Below, one piece after another: positions 44,706 through 52,873 of a DNA stretch of 64,000 nucleotides. Origin of the DNA: Merdiplasma sp905207905 (GTDB lineage Bacteria; Bacillota; Clostridia; Lachnospirales; Lachnospiraceae); NCBI GenBank assembly GCA_902475025.1, contig CABRXX010000008.1, positions 1-64,000 of the forward strand. The letters run 5' to 3'. Under the pieces are notes generated by a model that saw nothing but the letters and a program-made list of their open reading frames with translations, was not told the DNA's origin and did no database searches. The position numbers were made by a program, and so were the translations under genes. Numbering within the stretch: the stretch's first letter is position 1; every line of letters starts with the position of its first letter.

Positions 44706-45737
44706 ATGAAAACGTTCGTTGTAAACAAAGATGGTTCCACTGAAATCAGGGAAATTCCCAAACCACACTATAGCACTAAACAGGCCCTAGTAAAAACTAT
44801 CGCCTGCGGTATGTGCGGAACTGATGTTAAATTGCTTCATTGTGCATTTAAAGGCTTTCCGGAATCTGTCTATCCAATCATGCTGGGACATGAGGGCGTT
44901 GGAGAAGTCGTAGAGGTTGGCAGCGAGGTTACCAGCTTTAAAGTAGGCGATAAGGTAATCCTTCCCTTCGTTGATCCTGATCCGGAACTTTATCCTGGTC
45001 TTGGTTCCGGTTGGGGCGCATTAAGCGAATATGCCGTAGTGTGTGATCCCGCCGCCTGGCCCGCCGGAGAAGCTCCTTCCTGTGCCTATGCACAGACTGT
45101 CCTCTCAGAAGATTTAGATCCGGTGGACGCTGTTATGATCGTAACCTTCCGTGAAGTGCTCAGCAGTATCCGCCACTTTGGCATCAAGCCCCAAGACAGT
45201 GTAGTCGTATTCGGCTGCGGGCCGGTAGGCTCCACATTTATTCAATTTTTAAACCTTTATGGAGTAGAAAATATTGTTGCTATAGATATCATTGACGAAA
45301 AGCTGACGCACGTGCAGACACACGGTGCAAAATATGCGATTAACAGCAGTAAAACTGACGTAACAGAAGCGGTTCGTAAGCTATATCCCAACGGTGTAGA
45401 CTATGTACTAGACGCTATCGGCGCCCCCTTTGTCGTAAACGCAGCTATGCCCCTAATAAAAGACCGGGGCACTGTCCTCTGCTACGGAGTTCCTCCAGTA
45501 GAACAGATTACTATCGACTTTAGTAAAGCTGACTATAACTGGAACGTAGTATACCAACAGATGCCCAGAAAAGAAGAAGAAGGAGCCGCTCACGAACAGG
45601 TAATGGAATGGATTCACGATGGTAAGCTGGTAATCAAGGACTTTATTTCTGATTACTATAAATTTGAAGATTCTGTTAAGGCATTTGAAGATTTGTTAAA
45701 TCGTAAAATCAGCAAAAAGGGGATTATTGTTTTCTGA
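44706..45737 (+). CDS. medium-chain dehydrogenase 3, lacking structural zinc
   Basis: A 343-residue dehydrogenase of the zinc family. The catalytic zinc region is GMCGTDVKLLHC and MLGHEGVGEV. Where the structural zinc cysteines normally lie it has the proline/glycine-rich stretch FVDPDPELYPGLGSGWG, so that lobe is replaced. The nucleotide loop is VVVFGCGPVGSTFIQFL followed by AIDIID. An AGGAGG lies upstream. It is the first of two plus-strand genes divergent from DeoR 2. Codon use is less AT-rich than in the neighbouring ABC genes, which may mean a different origin. Confidence 0.87.
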   Translation: MKTFVVNKDGSTEIREIPKPHYSTKQALVKTIACGMCGTDVKLLHCAFKGFPESVYPIMLGHEGVGEVVEVGSEVTSFKVGDKVILPFVDPDPELYPGLGSGWGALSEYAVVCDPAAWPAGEAPSCAYAQTVLSEDLDPVDAVMIVTFREVLSSIRHFGIKPQDSVVVFGCGPVGSTFIQFLNLYGVENIVAIDIIDEKLTHVQTHGAKYAINSSKTDVTEAVRKLYPNGVDYVLDAIGAPFVVNAAMPLIKDRGTVLCYGVPPVEQITIDFSKADYNWNVVYQQMPRKEEEGAAHEQVMEWIHDGKLVIKDFISDYYKFEDSVKAFEDLLNRKISKKGIIVF

Positions 45738-45808
45738 GAAAACACATGAATCCATATTATCGCAGACATCTGTTATATAGAAGAACAGACGCAAAAAGGA
45801 GAGTTCTT

Positions 45809-46852
45809 ATGACCGGAAAAATGAAGGTTGCCGTTATGACTGCCTTGCGGAAAATAGAATATGAAGAGAGAAACATCCCCACGCCAAAGGAAAATGAAGT
45901 TCTAGTGAAGCTGGAATACGTTGGCATTTGCGGAAGCGATATGCATTATTATGAAATCGGATCCATCGGAGATTGTATAGCAACACCTCCTTTTGTTCTC
46001 GGACATGAACCAAGCGGTACTGTCGTCGAGGTAGGAGCCGATGTCGAAAATCTTAAAATAGGTGACCGGGTTGCTTTAGAACCGGGACGAACCTGTGGAA
46101 AATGTGAATTCTGTAAAAGCGGCCGATACAATCTCTGTCCAGACGTTAGTTTCTTTGCCGCGCCTCCCATAGACGGTGTATTTCAAGAATATGCTGTACA
46201 TGAAGCTTCTCTTTGTCATAAGCTCCCGCCGGAGCTGGATACCATGGAGGGCGCTTTGATCGAGCCACTGGCCATTGGCTTCTACGCCGCGAGCCGCGGA
46301 AAGGCTCATATCGGACAGGCCGCCGTTGTTTTCGGTGCCGGATGCATCGGCTTGGTAAGTATGCTTGCTCTCAAGGCACAGGGCATTTCTCCCATTATCA
46401 TCGTAGATGTTATAGAAAAACGTCTGGAAAAAGCAAAAGAGCTTGGCGCTGATTATACAATTAACAGTACGACCGAAAATGTGGTTTCCAGAATTCTGGA
46501 AATCACCAATAACCTGGGCGCTGATCTTGCTATCGAAACCGCAGGCACAGAAATCACTACAAATCAAGCCATTCATGCTGTTAAAAAAGGTTCTAATATC
46601 GTTTTAATCGGTTATACAAAAACGGGAAAAGTAAATATGGAAATGAGCACTGCCCTCGATAAAGAACTGACCTTCCGCACGATTTACCGTTCCCGTCACA
46701 TGTTTGACACTGCAATCGAGGCTGTCCGAAGCGGAAAAGTAAACTTAAAGGGGATCGTAACAAATGTATTCGATTTTAATGATATGCAGACTGCGATGGA
46801 CTTAAGCTGTGATCAGAAAGCTTCCATTGTAAAAGCCGTTGTTAAAATATAA
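45809..46852 (+). CDS. zinc-dependent xylitol/sorbitol-type dehydrogenase 4
   Basis: A 347-residue polyol dehydrogenase. The catalytic zinc segment is YVGICGSDMHYYEIG with LGHEPSGTVVEVGAD; the structural lobe is CGKCEFCKSGRYNLC, then PDVSFFAAPPIDG. This combination is characteristic of the sorbitol/xylitol dehydrogenase branch, which oxidises polyols at C2 to ketoses. The start is the ATG at 45809 with AAGGAG 7 nt upstream; 21 earlier in-frame codons are not family-like. It follows dehydrogenase 3 by 71 bp, and a terminator lies downstream. Confidence 0.9.
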   Translation: MTGKMKVAVMTALRKIEYEERNIPTPKENEVLVKLEYVGICGSDMHYYEIGSIGDCIATPPFVLGHEPSGTVVEVGADVENLKIGDRVALEPGRTCGKCEFCKSGRYNLCPDVSFFAAPPIDGVFQEYAVHEASLCHKLPPELDTMEGALIEPLAIGFYAASRGKAHIGQAAVVFGAGCIGLVSMLALKAQGISPIIIVDVIEKRLEKAKELGADYTINSTTENVVSRILEITNNLGADLAIETAGTEITTNQAIHAVKKGSNIVLIGYTKTGKVNMEMSTALDKELTFRTIYRSRHMFDTAIEAVRSGKVNLKGIVTNVFDFNDMQTAMDLSCDQKASIVKAVVKI

Positions 46853-46919
46853 TCATAGGAATGCTGTTCTTTTTTGATAGCCTTTCTATTTTTCATCAGA
46901 ACCTGACAATCTTCTAAAA

Positions 46920-46965
46920 ATGCCTGTGGGGTGAGCATGCTTTATGCACACTTCTCCACAGGCAT
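46920..46965. terminator. bidirectional terminator between convergent operons
   Basis: Arms ATGCCTGTGG (46920-46929) and CCACAGGCAT (46956-46965) enclose a loop with a smaller internal GCAT/ATGC hairpin. CTTTT follows on the plus side, and AAAAA precedes it. It separates the plus-strand dehydrogenase pair from the minus-strand SDR gene. Confidence 0.8.
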
Positions 46966-47042
46966 CTTTTAACAGCCTTGATTATATTTTATACTAAAAA
47001 CATCGGAACAACAGCACTTCTTTCCCATCTGCAAAATTCTTC

Positions 47043-47807
47043 TTAAATCAGGGTATATCCACCGTCTACGATCATATCAGTTCCAGTTGTATAGGTAGAT
47101 GCAGGACTTACCAGGTACAGAATCGCCGGTATCAGCTCTTCCGGTTTACCCATACGATGCATAGGGAATAGCGGCATCCAAGCGTCCTTCAGTTCCTGCG
47201 GAACATCTGCTGCCATGGGTGTTGAAATATATCCCGGGCTTAAGCTATTTACGCGGATACCATAATCAATCCATTCCATTGCCAGAGACTTTGTCATATG
47301 CATAACGCCTGCTTTTGATGCATTATAAGATGCCTGCCACTGAGGAATATTTACAATACTTCCTGACATAGATGCCATATTAACGATACAACCTTTAATT
47401 CCCAGATCAACCATAATCTTTCCGACTGCTCTTGCCATAATATATTCACCAGTCAGATTAATATCAATTACATTCCTCCATTCCTCAATTGTTGCGCTAA
47501 AGGTATCCTTGTGCAGACAAACGCCTGCATTATTGAAAAGAATGTCAATCTTTCCGGAACGCTTCACTACCTCTGCCAAAGCAGCATCTACTTCCGCTTC
47601 CTTCGTAACATCTGCTTTTAGATCGTATGCTTTTCCGCCATCCTCTTTAATCATTTTCACCGTTTCCGGCGCACCACTTCTGCTGATGCTGACTACCTCG
47701 GCTCCCGCTTTCGCAAGCCCACAGGCTACTACCTGTCCAATCCCTCTTCCAGCTCCCGTTACAATTGCAGTTTTTCCTTTTAATCCAAACAGTTCTTCTA
47801 AATACAT
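47043..47807 (-). CDS. short-chain dehydrogenase/reductase (polyol/keto-sugar type)
   Basis: A 254-residue classical SDR. The cofactor loop is IVTGAGRGIGQVVA, the structural motif NNAG is in ILFNNAGVCLH, and the catalytic set is Asn (DINLTGEY), Ser (MASMSGS), and YxxxK in ASYNASKAG. The C-terminal TGTDMIVDGGYTLI is typical of gluconate 5-dehydrogenase/sorbose-reductase-like SDRs. It ends the operon led by binding protein 2, so it works on the substrate imported by system 2, together with dehydrogenase 5. Confidence 0.9.
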   Translation of the reverse strand: MYLEELFGLKGKTAIVTGAGRGIGQVVACGLAKAGAEVVSISRSGAPETVKMIKEDGGKAYDLKADVTKEAEVDAALAEVVKRSGKIDILFNNAGVCLHKDTFSATIEEWRNVIDINLTGEYIMARAVGKIMVDLGIKGCIVNMASMSGSIVNIPQWQASYNASKAGVMHMTKSLAMEWIDYGIRVNSLSPGYISTPMAADVPQELKDAWMPLFPMHRMGKPEELIPAILYLVSPASTYTTGTDMIVDGGYTLI

Positions 47808-47886
47808 AATTTTATTCCCCCTTTATTTTTCTATAACTGTTATTCAAACCGTTGTCTTTGTCTCTGTTATGCCTATCTGTTTTTGT

Positions 47887-48951
47887 TTATTCTGGAAATA
47901 CTACTGCTACTTTTCCGCATTTACCGCTCGCCATAAGAGCATAGGCTTCATCTACCTTTTCCAGTGGAAACTCATGAGTAATCAAATCTTCCGGATGGAT
48001 TCCCCAGCGCACCAGGCGCTCCACCAGATCTTCCATCCGCCACAGTGAGGTTACCCAGGAGCCGTAAATCGTCTTCTGCCCATGAATAATATCCGGGCTC
48101 GGTTCAAACGTACAGGTTCCGCCTTCTCCAACAAAAGCAATTTTCCCCCAATCCCTTGTACAGCGAACAGCCAGACGACGCGCTGAATCATCTGCGCTTG
48201 CATCCAGAGCCTTCTCTACACCATTTCCGTTAGTTAATTCCATTACTTTATCATAAGCTTCATCTGGTTTGAAGCCATAATCGATCAAACCGAGTTTTTT
48301 TGCCAAAGCAATGCGCTCTTCATTCATTTCAACGCCAATTAATTTGTTTGCCCCCATTGCCTTTGCCAGCATCAGCGCAGCCATTCCCACCGGTCCCAAG
48401 CCGGTAACTAAAACAGCGTCATTACCAGAGACCTGTATCTTTTCTAAGGCTTCATACACGGTTCCGAAACCACAAGCCACCTGCGCGCCATCCTTATAGC
48501 TTAATTCGTCTGGAAGAGCAATCAAATCTTTCTCATCAGCCAAAATGTATGGGGCCATGCCGCCATCTCTCTGCCAGCCATAAGCCTTGCGATGCGGGCT
48601 CTTACAGGCAACTGCATATCCTTTTCTGCATTCATAACAAACTCCGCAGCCGGAGATATGATAAATTATCACTCTGTCTCCCTTTTTAAAACGCTTCAAT
48701 CCGGTGCCTTCCTCTACGATAATACCGCAAGGCTCGTGTCCAGCAATCGTTCCGGGAATATAACCCTCCGGCCCCTTCCCCACATGCTCACGGTAAATAC
48801 AACGAATATCGCTTCCGCAAATGGTTGATGCCATAGTTTTTACCAAAACCTGACCTGGCCCCGGAGTAGGAATATCTACTTCTTTTAATACCGCGGTACT
48901 GTTTCCCGGCAAAAATGCAGCCATCATTCTACCATTTTTTCTCTCGCTCAT
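47887..48951 (-). CDS. zinc-dependent medium-chain dehydrogenase 5
   Basis: A 354-residue zinc dehydrogenase. The catalytic zinc region is ASTICGSDIRCIYREH and IAGHEPCGIIVEEG; the structural lobe is CGVCYECRKGYAVAC. The nucleotide loop is VTGLGPVGMAALMLAKAMGA. The motif YGWQRDGGMAPYI and the replacement of the usual EPLA by VACGFGTVYEAL set it apart from the sorbitol branch, so its substrate may be a different keto/hydroxy sugar. It follows the permease of system 2 by 33 bp and precedes the SDR by 79 bp. Confidence 0.88.
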   Translation of the reverse strand: MSERKNGRMMAAFLPGNSTAVLKEVDIPTPGPGQVLVKTMASTICGSDIRCIYREHVGKGPEGYIPGTIAGHEPCGIIVEEGTGLKRFKKGDRVIIYHISGCGVCYECRKGYAVACKSPHRKAYGWQRDGGMAPYILADEKDLIALPDELSYKDGAQVACGFGTVYEALEKIQVSGNDAVLVTGLGPVGMAALMLAKAMGANKLIGVEMNEERIALAKKLGLIDYGFKPDEAYDKVMELTNGNGVEKALDASADDSARRLAVRCTRDWGKIAFVGEGGTCTFEPSPDIIHGQKTIYGSWVTSLWRMEDLVERLVRWGIHPEDLITHEFPLEKVDEAYALMASGKCGKVAVVFPE

Positions 48952-48984
48952 AATGCAAATCCTCCTTCTATTTTATTTTTAAAT

Positions 48985-49935
48985 TTAAACCGTGCTTTCC
49001 GTCCTATCTGTCATCAGCTGCAGCAATACTGCCAAAATAATAATGATACCTTTGATAACATCCTGCGGATATGCTGGAACTGCACACAGATTCATAATAT
49101 TACTGATCAGCGCAAGTACCAAAGCGCCAATAACAGCTTTCGTTACATTTCCTTTACCACCAGCAAGACTGGCACCGCCAATTACACAAGCTGCAATCGC
49201 ATCCAACTCCTGACCCTGGCCGATTGTAGCGCTTCCAGTTGAAGATCGTGCCGCAATAATAACACCACCAAGGGCAGACATCAAACCAGATATTGCATAT
49301 ACAGATACCAAATATTTTTTAACATGAATACCGGCCAACTCCACCGATTTACTATTACTTCCGATTGCAATAATAATACGTCCATATGCAGTATATTTCT
49401 GAATAAAAACAAAGGCTGCAATGAGAATAACTACAATAAACAAAACCGGATATAAGTATTCTTTATTTACCAGTGTTCCAAGCGTTGCCTTATCCAATCT
49501 AATCGGAGCACCTCGAGTGATCATCAAAGCCAATCCCCTTGCCATTGTCATCATGGTCAAGGAAGCTACAAAGCCCTGAAAATTTGCGTATGCAACCAAA
49601 ATACCAGTAATCATTCCTGCTATTAATCCCATAACAAGAGTAATCAGCATAGCGGGAATAAAATGCACATTCCAATTCACGATCATATACGCTGTAGCAG
49701 CCGCTCCAAGAGCCATAATTGATCCAACCGACAAATCAATCCCGCCAGTCAAAATAACAAACAGCATACCAAGGACAACACAGATGGGACCCGACTGCTG
49801 TAATGCAATGTTGCGGATGTTCATTGCTGTAAGGAATGTATCAGACAGCAGCGCACAAACAATAACCAAACCCAGAAAAATCAAATATGTATTATTCTGC
49901 ACCAAAACCTTTTTAATATTTCCTTGTTTTTTCAT
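48985..49935 (-). CDS. ribose-type ABC transporter permease (RbsC-like), system 2
   Basis: A 316-residue CUT2 permease with FVILTGGIDLSVGSIMALG, AIGSNSKSVELAGIHVKKY and CVIGGASLAGGKGNVTKAVIGA. It is similar to, but clearly diverged from, the permease of system 1. It follows the ATPase gene by 3 bp. Together with the downstream dehydrogenase and SDR it forms a five-gene transport-catabolism operon. Confidence 0.92.
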   Translation of the reverse strand: MKKQGNIKKVLVQNNTYLIFLGLVIVCALLSDTFLTAMNIRNIALQQSGPICVVLGMLFVILTGGIDLSVGSIMALGAAATAYMIVNWNVHFIPAMLITLVMGLIAGMITGILVAYANFQGFVASLTMMTMARGLALMITRGAPIRLDKATLGTLVNKEYLYPVLFIVVILIAAFVFIQKYTAYGRIIIAIGSNSKSVELAGIHVKKYLVSVYAISGLMSALGGVIIAARSSTGSATIGQGQELDAIAACVIGGASLAGGKGNVTKAVIGALVLALISNIMNLCAVPAYPQDVIKGIIIILAVLLQLMTDRTESTV

Positions 49936-49938
49936 TTT

Positions 49939-51435
49939 TTATACCCCCATTGCGGACTTAATAAGATTATCTTCTGCGAGATCTTCCCTAGAAAATTCTC
50001 CAGAAATTTTACCCTGTCTCATAACAATCGCACGGTCACACATCCCAATGATTTCCGTCATTTCTGAAGAGATCATGATAATGGCAACACCTTTCTCTGC
50101 AAGATCATTCATGATCTTATAAATTTCTGTTTTGGCACCAACATCTACGCCTCGCGTAGGTTCATCAAATACCAGACATTTACATTCTGCTGCAAGCCAT
50201 TTTGCCAAAGCTACCTTCTGCTGATTGCCCCCACTCAAGCTATTTGCATTATCTTCCGTATCTCCATATTTGGTAGACATACCAGCCAATATTTCTTTCA
50301 CAAATTCTTTCTCTTTTTTGTGATTAATCACCTGCCTTGGTGCAATCCTGTCATTTAAAATTGTCAGTGTTGAATTTGACCGAATACTCTGTGTTAATAC
50401 CAAGCCTTCCTCTTTTCTGTTTTCCGGAAGCATTCCAAAGCCTTTACGTATCGAATCCCTGGGATCCTTAAAATCTGTTTTCTGACCAAAATAATAAATA
50501 TCTCCGCTATCTTTTTTTATTGCTCCGAAAATAGTCTTCATGGTCTCTGTTCTGCCAGCGCCAACCAGTCCGCTAAAGCCAAGAATTTCCCCTGCTTTTA
50601 CACTAAAACTGACATTCTGTACCATTTTTCCCGCATTCAATTTTTCTACTCGAAGAACTTCATCTCCAATTTTTGCATTCCTTGGAGGGAACATTTGAGA
50701 CATCTCACGCCCCACCATCATCGTAACCAATTTTTCTTTATTAATAGAAGAAGTTTCTACTTTGTCCACAAAAGTTCCATCTTTTAGAACCGTAATATGG
50801 CTGCTCAATTCAAAAATCTCTTCCAAACGGTGAGAAATATAAATAATACTTACGCCTTCATCCTTTAACTTTCTAAGAATCCCGAACAATTTCTGAATTT
50901 CTGCAAAAGTAAGCACCGCCGTAGGCTCATCCAAAACTAAAATTTTCGCATTTCTAGTCAAATTTTTGCAGATCTCAACTACCTGTTGATATGCAACGCT
51001 TAAACTTCTCACTTTCGCCATAGGCGAAATATCATCAAATCCCAAATTCGTAAGCTGCTCTTTGGCCTTTCGATTCAATTCTTTCCAATTGATCAATGGT
51101 TTCCCTGATGAAAGCTGATCAATATAAATGTTTTCTGCAACTGTAAGATCCGGCGCCAGCATAAACTCCTGATATATAATGGCAACGCCAAGACGCTTTG
51201 CATCTTTTGGATTATTGATCGTAACTTCCTTTCCATCAATATAAATACTTCCACTGTCTCTTTTATATGCCCCTGATAAAATCTTCATAAGCGTTGATTT
51301 TCCTGCGCCATTTTCTCCGATAAGGGCATGGATTTCTCCAGGTTCAATCTGTAACGATACATCAGTTAATGCTTTTACACCACCGAAACGTTTTGAAATG
51401 TTTTTCATTTCTAATCTGTACTGCGACTGCTGCAT
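49939..51435 (-). CDS. ribose-type ABC transporter ATPase (RbsA-like), system 2
   Basis: A 498-residue protein with two ABC domains. The first has GENGAGKSTLMKILSGAYK and ILVLDEPTAVLT. The second has the degenerate loop GLVGAGRTETMKTIFG, signature LSGGNQQKVALAKWL and CLVFDEPTRGVDVGAK. It follows binding protein 2 after a strong hairpin, and precedes the permease by 3 bp. Confidence 0.95.
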   Translation of the reverse strand: MQQSQYRLEMKNISKRFGGVKALTDVSLQIEPGEIHALIGENGAGKSTLMKILSGAYKRDSGSIYIDGKEVTINNPKDAKRLGVAIIYQEFMLAPDLTVAENIYIDQLSSGKPLINWKELNRKAKEQLTNLGFDDISPMAKVRSLSVAYQQVVEICKNLTRNAKILVLDEPTAVLTFAEIQKLFGILRKLKDEGVSIIYISHRLEEIFELSSHITVLKDGTFVDKVETSSINKEKLVTMMVGREMSQMFPPRNAKIGDEVLRVEKLNAGKMVQNVSFSVKAGEILGFSGLVGAGRTETMKTIFGAIKKDSGDIYYFGQKTDFKDPRDSIRKGFGMLPENRKEEGLVLTQSIRSNSTLTILNDRIAPRQVINHKKEKEFVKEILAGMSTKYGDTEDNANSLSGGNQQKVALAKWLAAECKCLVFDEPTRGVDVGAKTEIYKIMNDLAEKGVAIIMISSEMTEIIGMCDRAIVMRQGKISGEFSREDLAEDNLIKSAMGV

Positions 51436-51470
51436 GCCTTAACCTCCATAAACTTCTTTCCCATAAGATG

Positions 51471-51507
51471 AAGATAAGGTCACCGGCGAAGCTGGTGACC
51501 TTATCTT
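51471..51507 (-). terminator. intercistronic terminator-like hairpin after binding-protein gene 2
   Basis: A 17-bp stem (51471-51487 with 51491-51507, one G-T position) encloses a three-base loop. On the minus strand it is followed by TTCATCTTATGGG. It separates the binding-protein gene from the ATPase gene in the same operon and should reduce downstream expression. Confidence 0.75.
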
Positions 51508-51570
51508 TAAACCAATACCATTATAACTTTAAAAGCCAGTCCCTGCTGCAAATTTTCTGATGTCTTTTCC

Positions 51571-52635
51571 TTAGAAACCGTAATCATACCATTCATCAAC
51601 ATTTTCTTTGGTAACTCCAACAGCTGCTGTCATAGTAATTTTCTCAAAACTATCCCATTCTGCTCCGTCAAGAAGCTGCTGAGCAACATCAATACCACCC
51701 TCAGCAACCAGGCTCGGGCTGTTTAAACCTGAAACGATATACGGATTAACTGCCGTATCATTTTCTTTGATCAGATCAAAGGCTTCTTTTGCTCCGTCTG
51801 CTCCGGCTACTAGTGCAACACCTTCCAGCCCTGCATTTTCAAGAGCCGTCATAGCACCAAACAACATCTGATCGTTTTCACCAAGGACACAATTGATATC
51901 CGGGTTAGCAGTAATAAAATCTTCTACTGCCACAAGACCATCATCAACAGTCCAAGCACCCCAACCCTGACCTACAATTTCTAATTTTGCATCTGGATAC
52001 TCAGCAGTCCCTTTGTCAATCAGCTGATTTTCAATTTCATCACGGGCTGCCCACGCTTCTTCTTCTGTACATCCGGTCATTCCCTGAACAATACCCGCAA
52101 ACAATCCACCGCGTCTCTCATAACCAGCAATATTTCCCTTAGCACCACTTACCAGAACTGCTTTGATTCCTTCTTCTTCTTTTCCTTGAGCTTTCAGCCA
52201 TTCTACATATGCAAGCCCGGAAAGTCTTCCATTTTCCAAATTATTAGAATAAACAGTCGTAACATGTGTTTCAGAATTTGTATCGGAATCAAGATTGATC
52301 AACGGAATACCCGCTTCTGCTACCGCATCTACTGATGGAATGCAAGCGTCTGGATCAATACTGTTTAGAAAAACAATATCCATACCTTGAGCAATAAAAG
52401 TTTCCATATTTTCGGCTTCTTTTGTAATGTCTTCATCTGCTACAAGGGTAGTTAATTCCCATCCCTTTTCTTCACAAAGTTTCTCAACACCGTCTGCCAA
52501 AGCAACAAAATATGGTCCATTCAGAGTCTTCAGCGCAAAACCAACTTTTACGGTATCTTCTTCTGCCATAGCTGTCATCCCGCACCCGAGTACCATTGCT
52601 GCACTCATAAGAATTGCCACCCATCTTTTTTTCAT
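51571..52635 (-). CDS. ribose-type sugar-binding protein (RbsB-like), system 2
   Basis: A 354-residue secreted type I periplasmic-binding protein. The signal peptide ends near AMAEED at about 25; a cysteine at 18 (VLGCGMTAM) gives a possible but atypical lipobox. Landmarks are VGFALKTLNGPYFVALADG, DIVFLNSIDPDACIPSV, VYSNNLENGRLSGLAYVEWL and CVLGENDQMLFGAM. It is longer than binding protein 1 by about 40 residues. A strong promoter with an operator-like dyad lies upstream, divergent from the ROK regulator. It leads the five-gene operon. Confidence 0.9.
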   Translation of the reverse strand: MKKRWVAILMSAAMVLGCGMTAMAEEDTVKVGFALKTLNGPYFVALADGVEKLCEEKGWELTTLVADEDITKEAENMETFIAQGMDIVFLNSIDPDACIPSVDAVAEAGIPLINLDSDTNSETHVTTVYSNNLENGRLSGLAYVEWLKAQGKEEEGIKAVLVSGAKGNIAGYERRGGLFAGIVQGMTGCTEEEAWAARDEIENQLIDKGTAEYPDAKLEIVGQGWGAWTVDDGLVAVEDFITANPDINCVLGENDQMLFGAMTALENAGLEGVALVAGADGAKEAFDLIKENDTAVNPYIVSGLNSPSLVAEGGIDVAQQLLDGAEWDSFEKITMTAAVGVTKENVDEWYDYGF

Positions 52636-52700
52636 ATTCCTTCTCCTTTTTCTGCATTATTTCGGATTTGATATATTGTAAAACCCCTTTTACATATATA

Positions 52701-52723
52701 TTAAATAAATCCGTTTTATTTAA
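52701..52723 (-). promoter_or_regulatory. candidate operator at the start site of operon 2
   Basis: Arms TTAAATAAA (52701-52709) and TTTATTTAA (52715-52723) flank TCCGT. The dyad starts a few bases downstream of the predicted transcription start of the binding-protein promoter, a classic block for a repressor. The divergent ROK protein is the likely ligand-controlled binder. Confidence 0.55.
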
Positions 52724-52731
52724 GTGTTTTT

Positions 52732-52760
52732 ATTATATAGCTTATTTATGTTAATGTCAA
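52732..52760 (-). promoter_or_regulatory. sigma-70-type promoter of operon 2
   Basis: On the minus strand TTGACA (52760-52755), exactly 17 bp, then TATAAT (52737-52732): both hexamers match consensus. The predicted start site is near 52725. This is strong enough to need repression, which the overlapping downstream dyad could supply. Confidence 0.8.
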
Positions 52761-52782
52761 TTCTTTTTTTCCTCTTTTTTTG

Positions 52783-52823
52783 TGCTATAATTATATAAAA
52801 ACCAGAATTATTAATTAATAATT
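52783..52823 (+). promoter_or_regulatory. extended -10 promoter and palindrome of the ROK gene
   Basis: TGCTATAAT (52783-52791) forms an extended -10 facing the ROK gene. An 18-bp perfect palindrome AATTATTAATTAATAATT (52806-52823) lies just after the predicted start site. AT-rich palindromes of this kind are typical of XylR-like ROK repressors, so autoregulation is likely. Confidence 0.5.
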
Positions 52824-52873
52824 GTGATTTTAATCAATCAAAAACAAATCGCAAAACAAACAAGGATACTATT

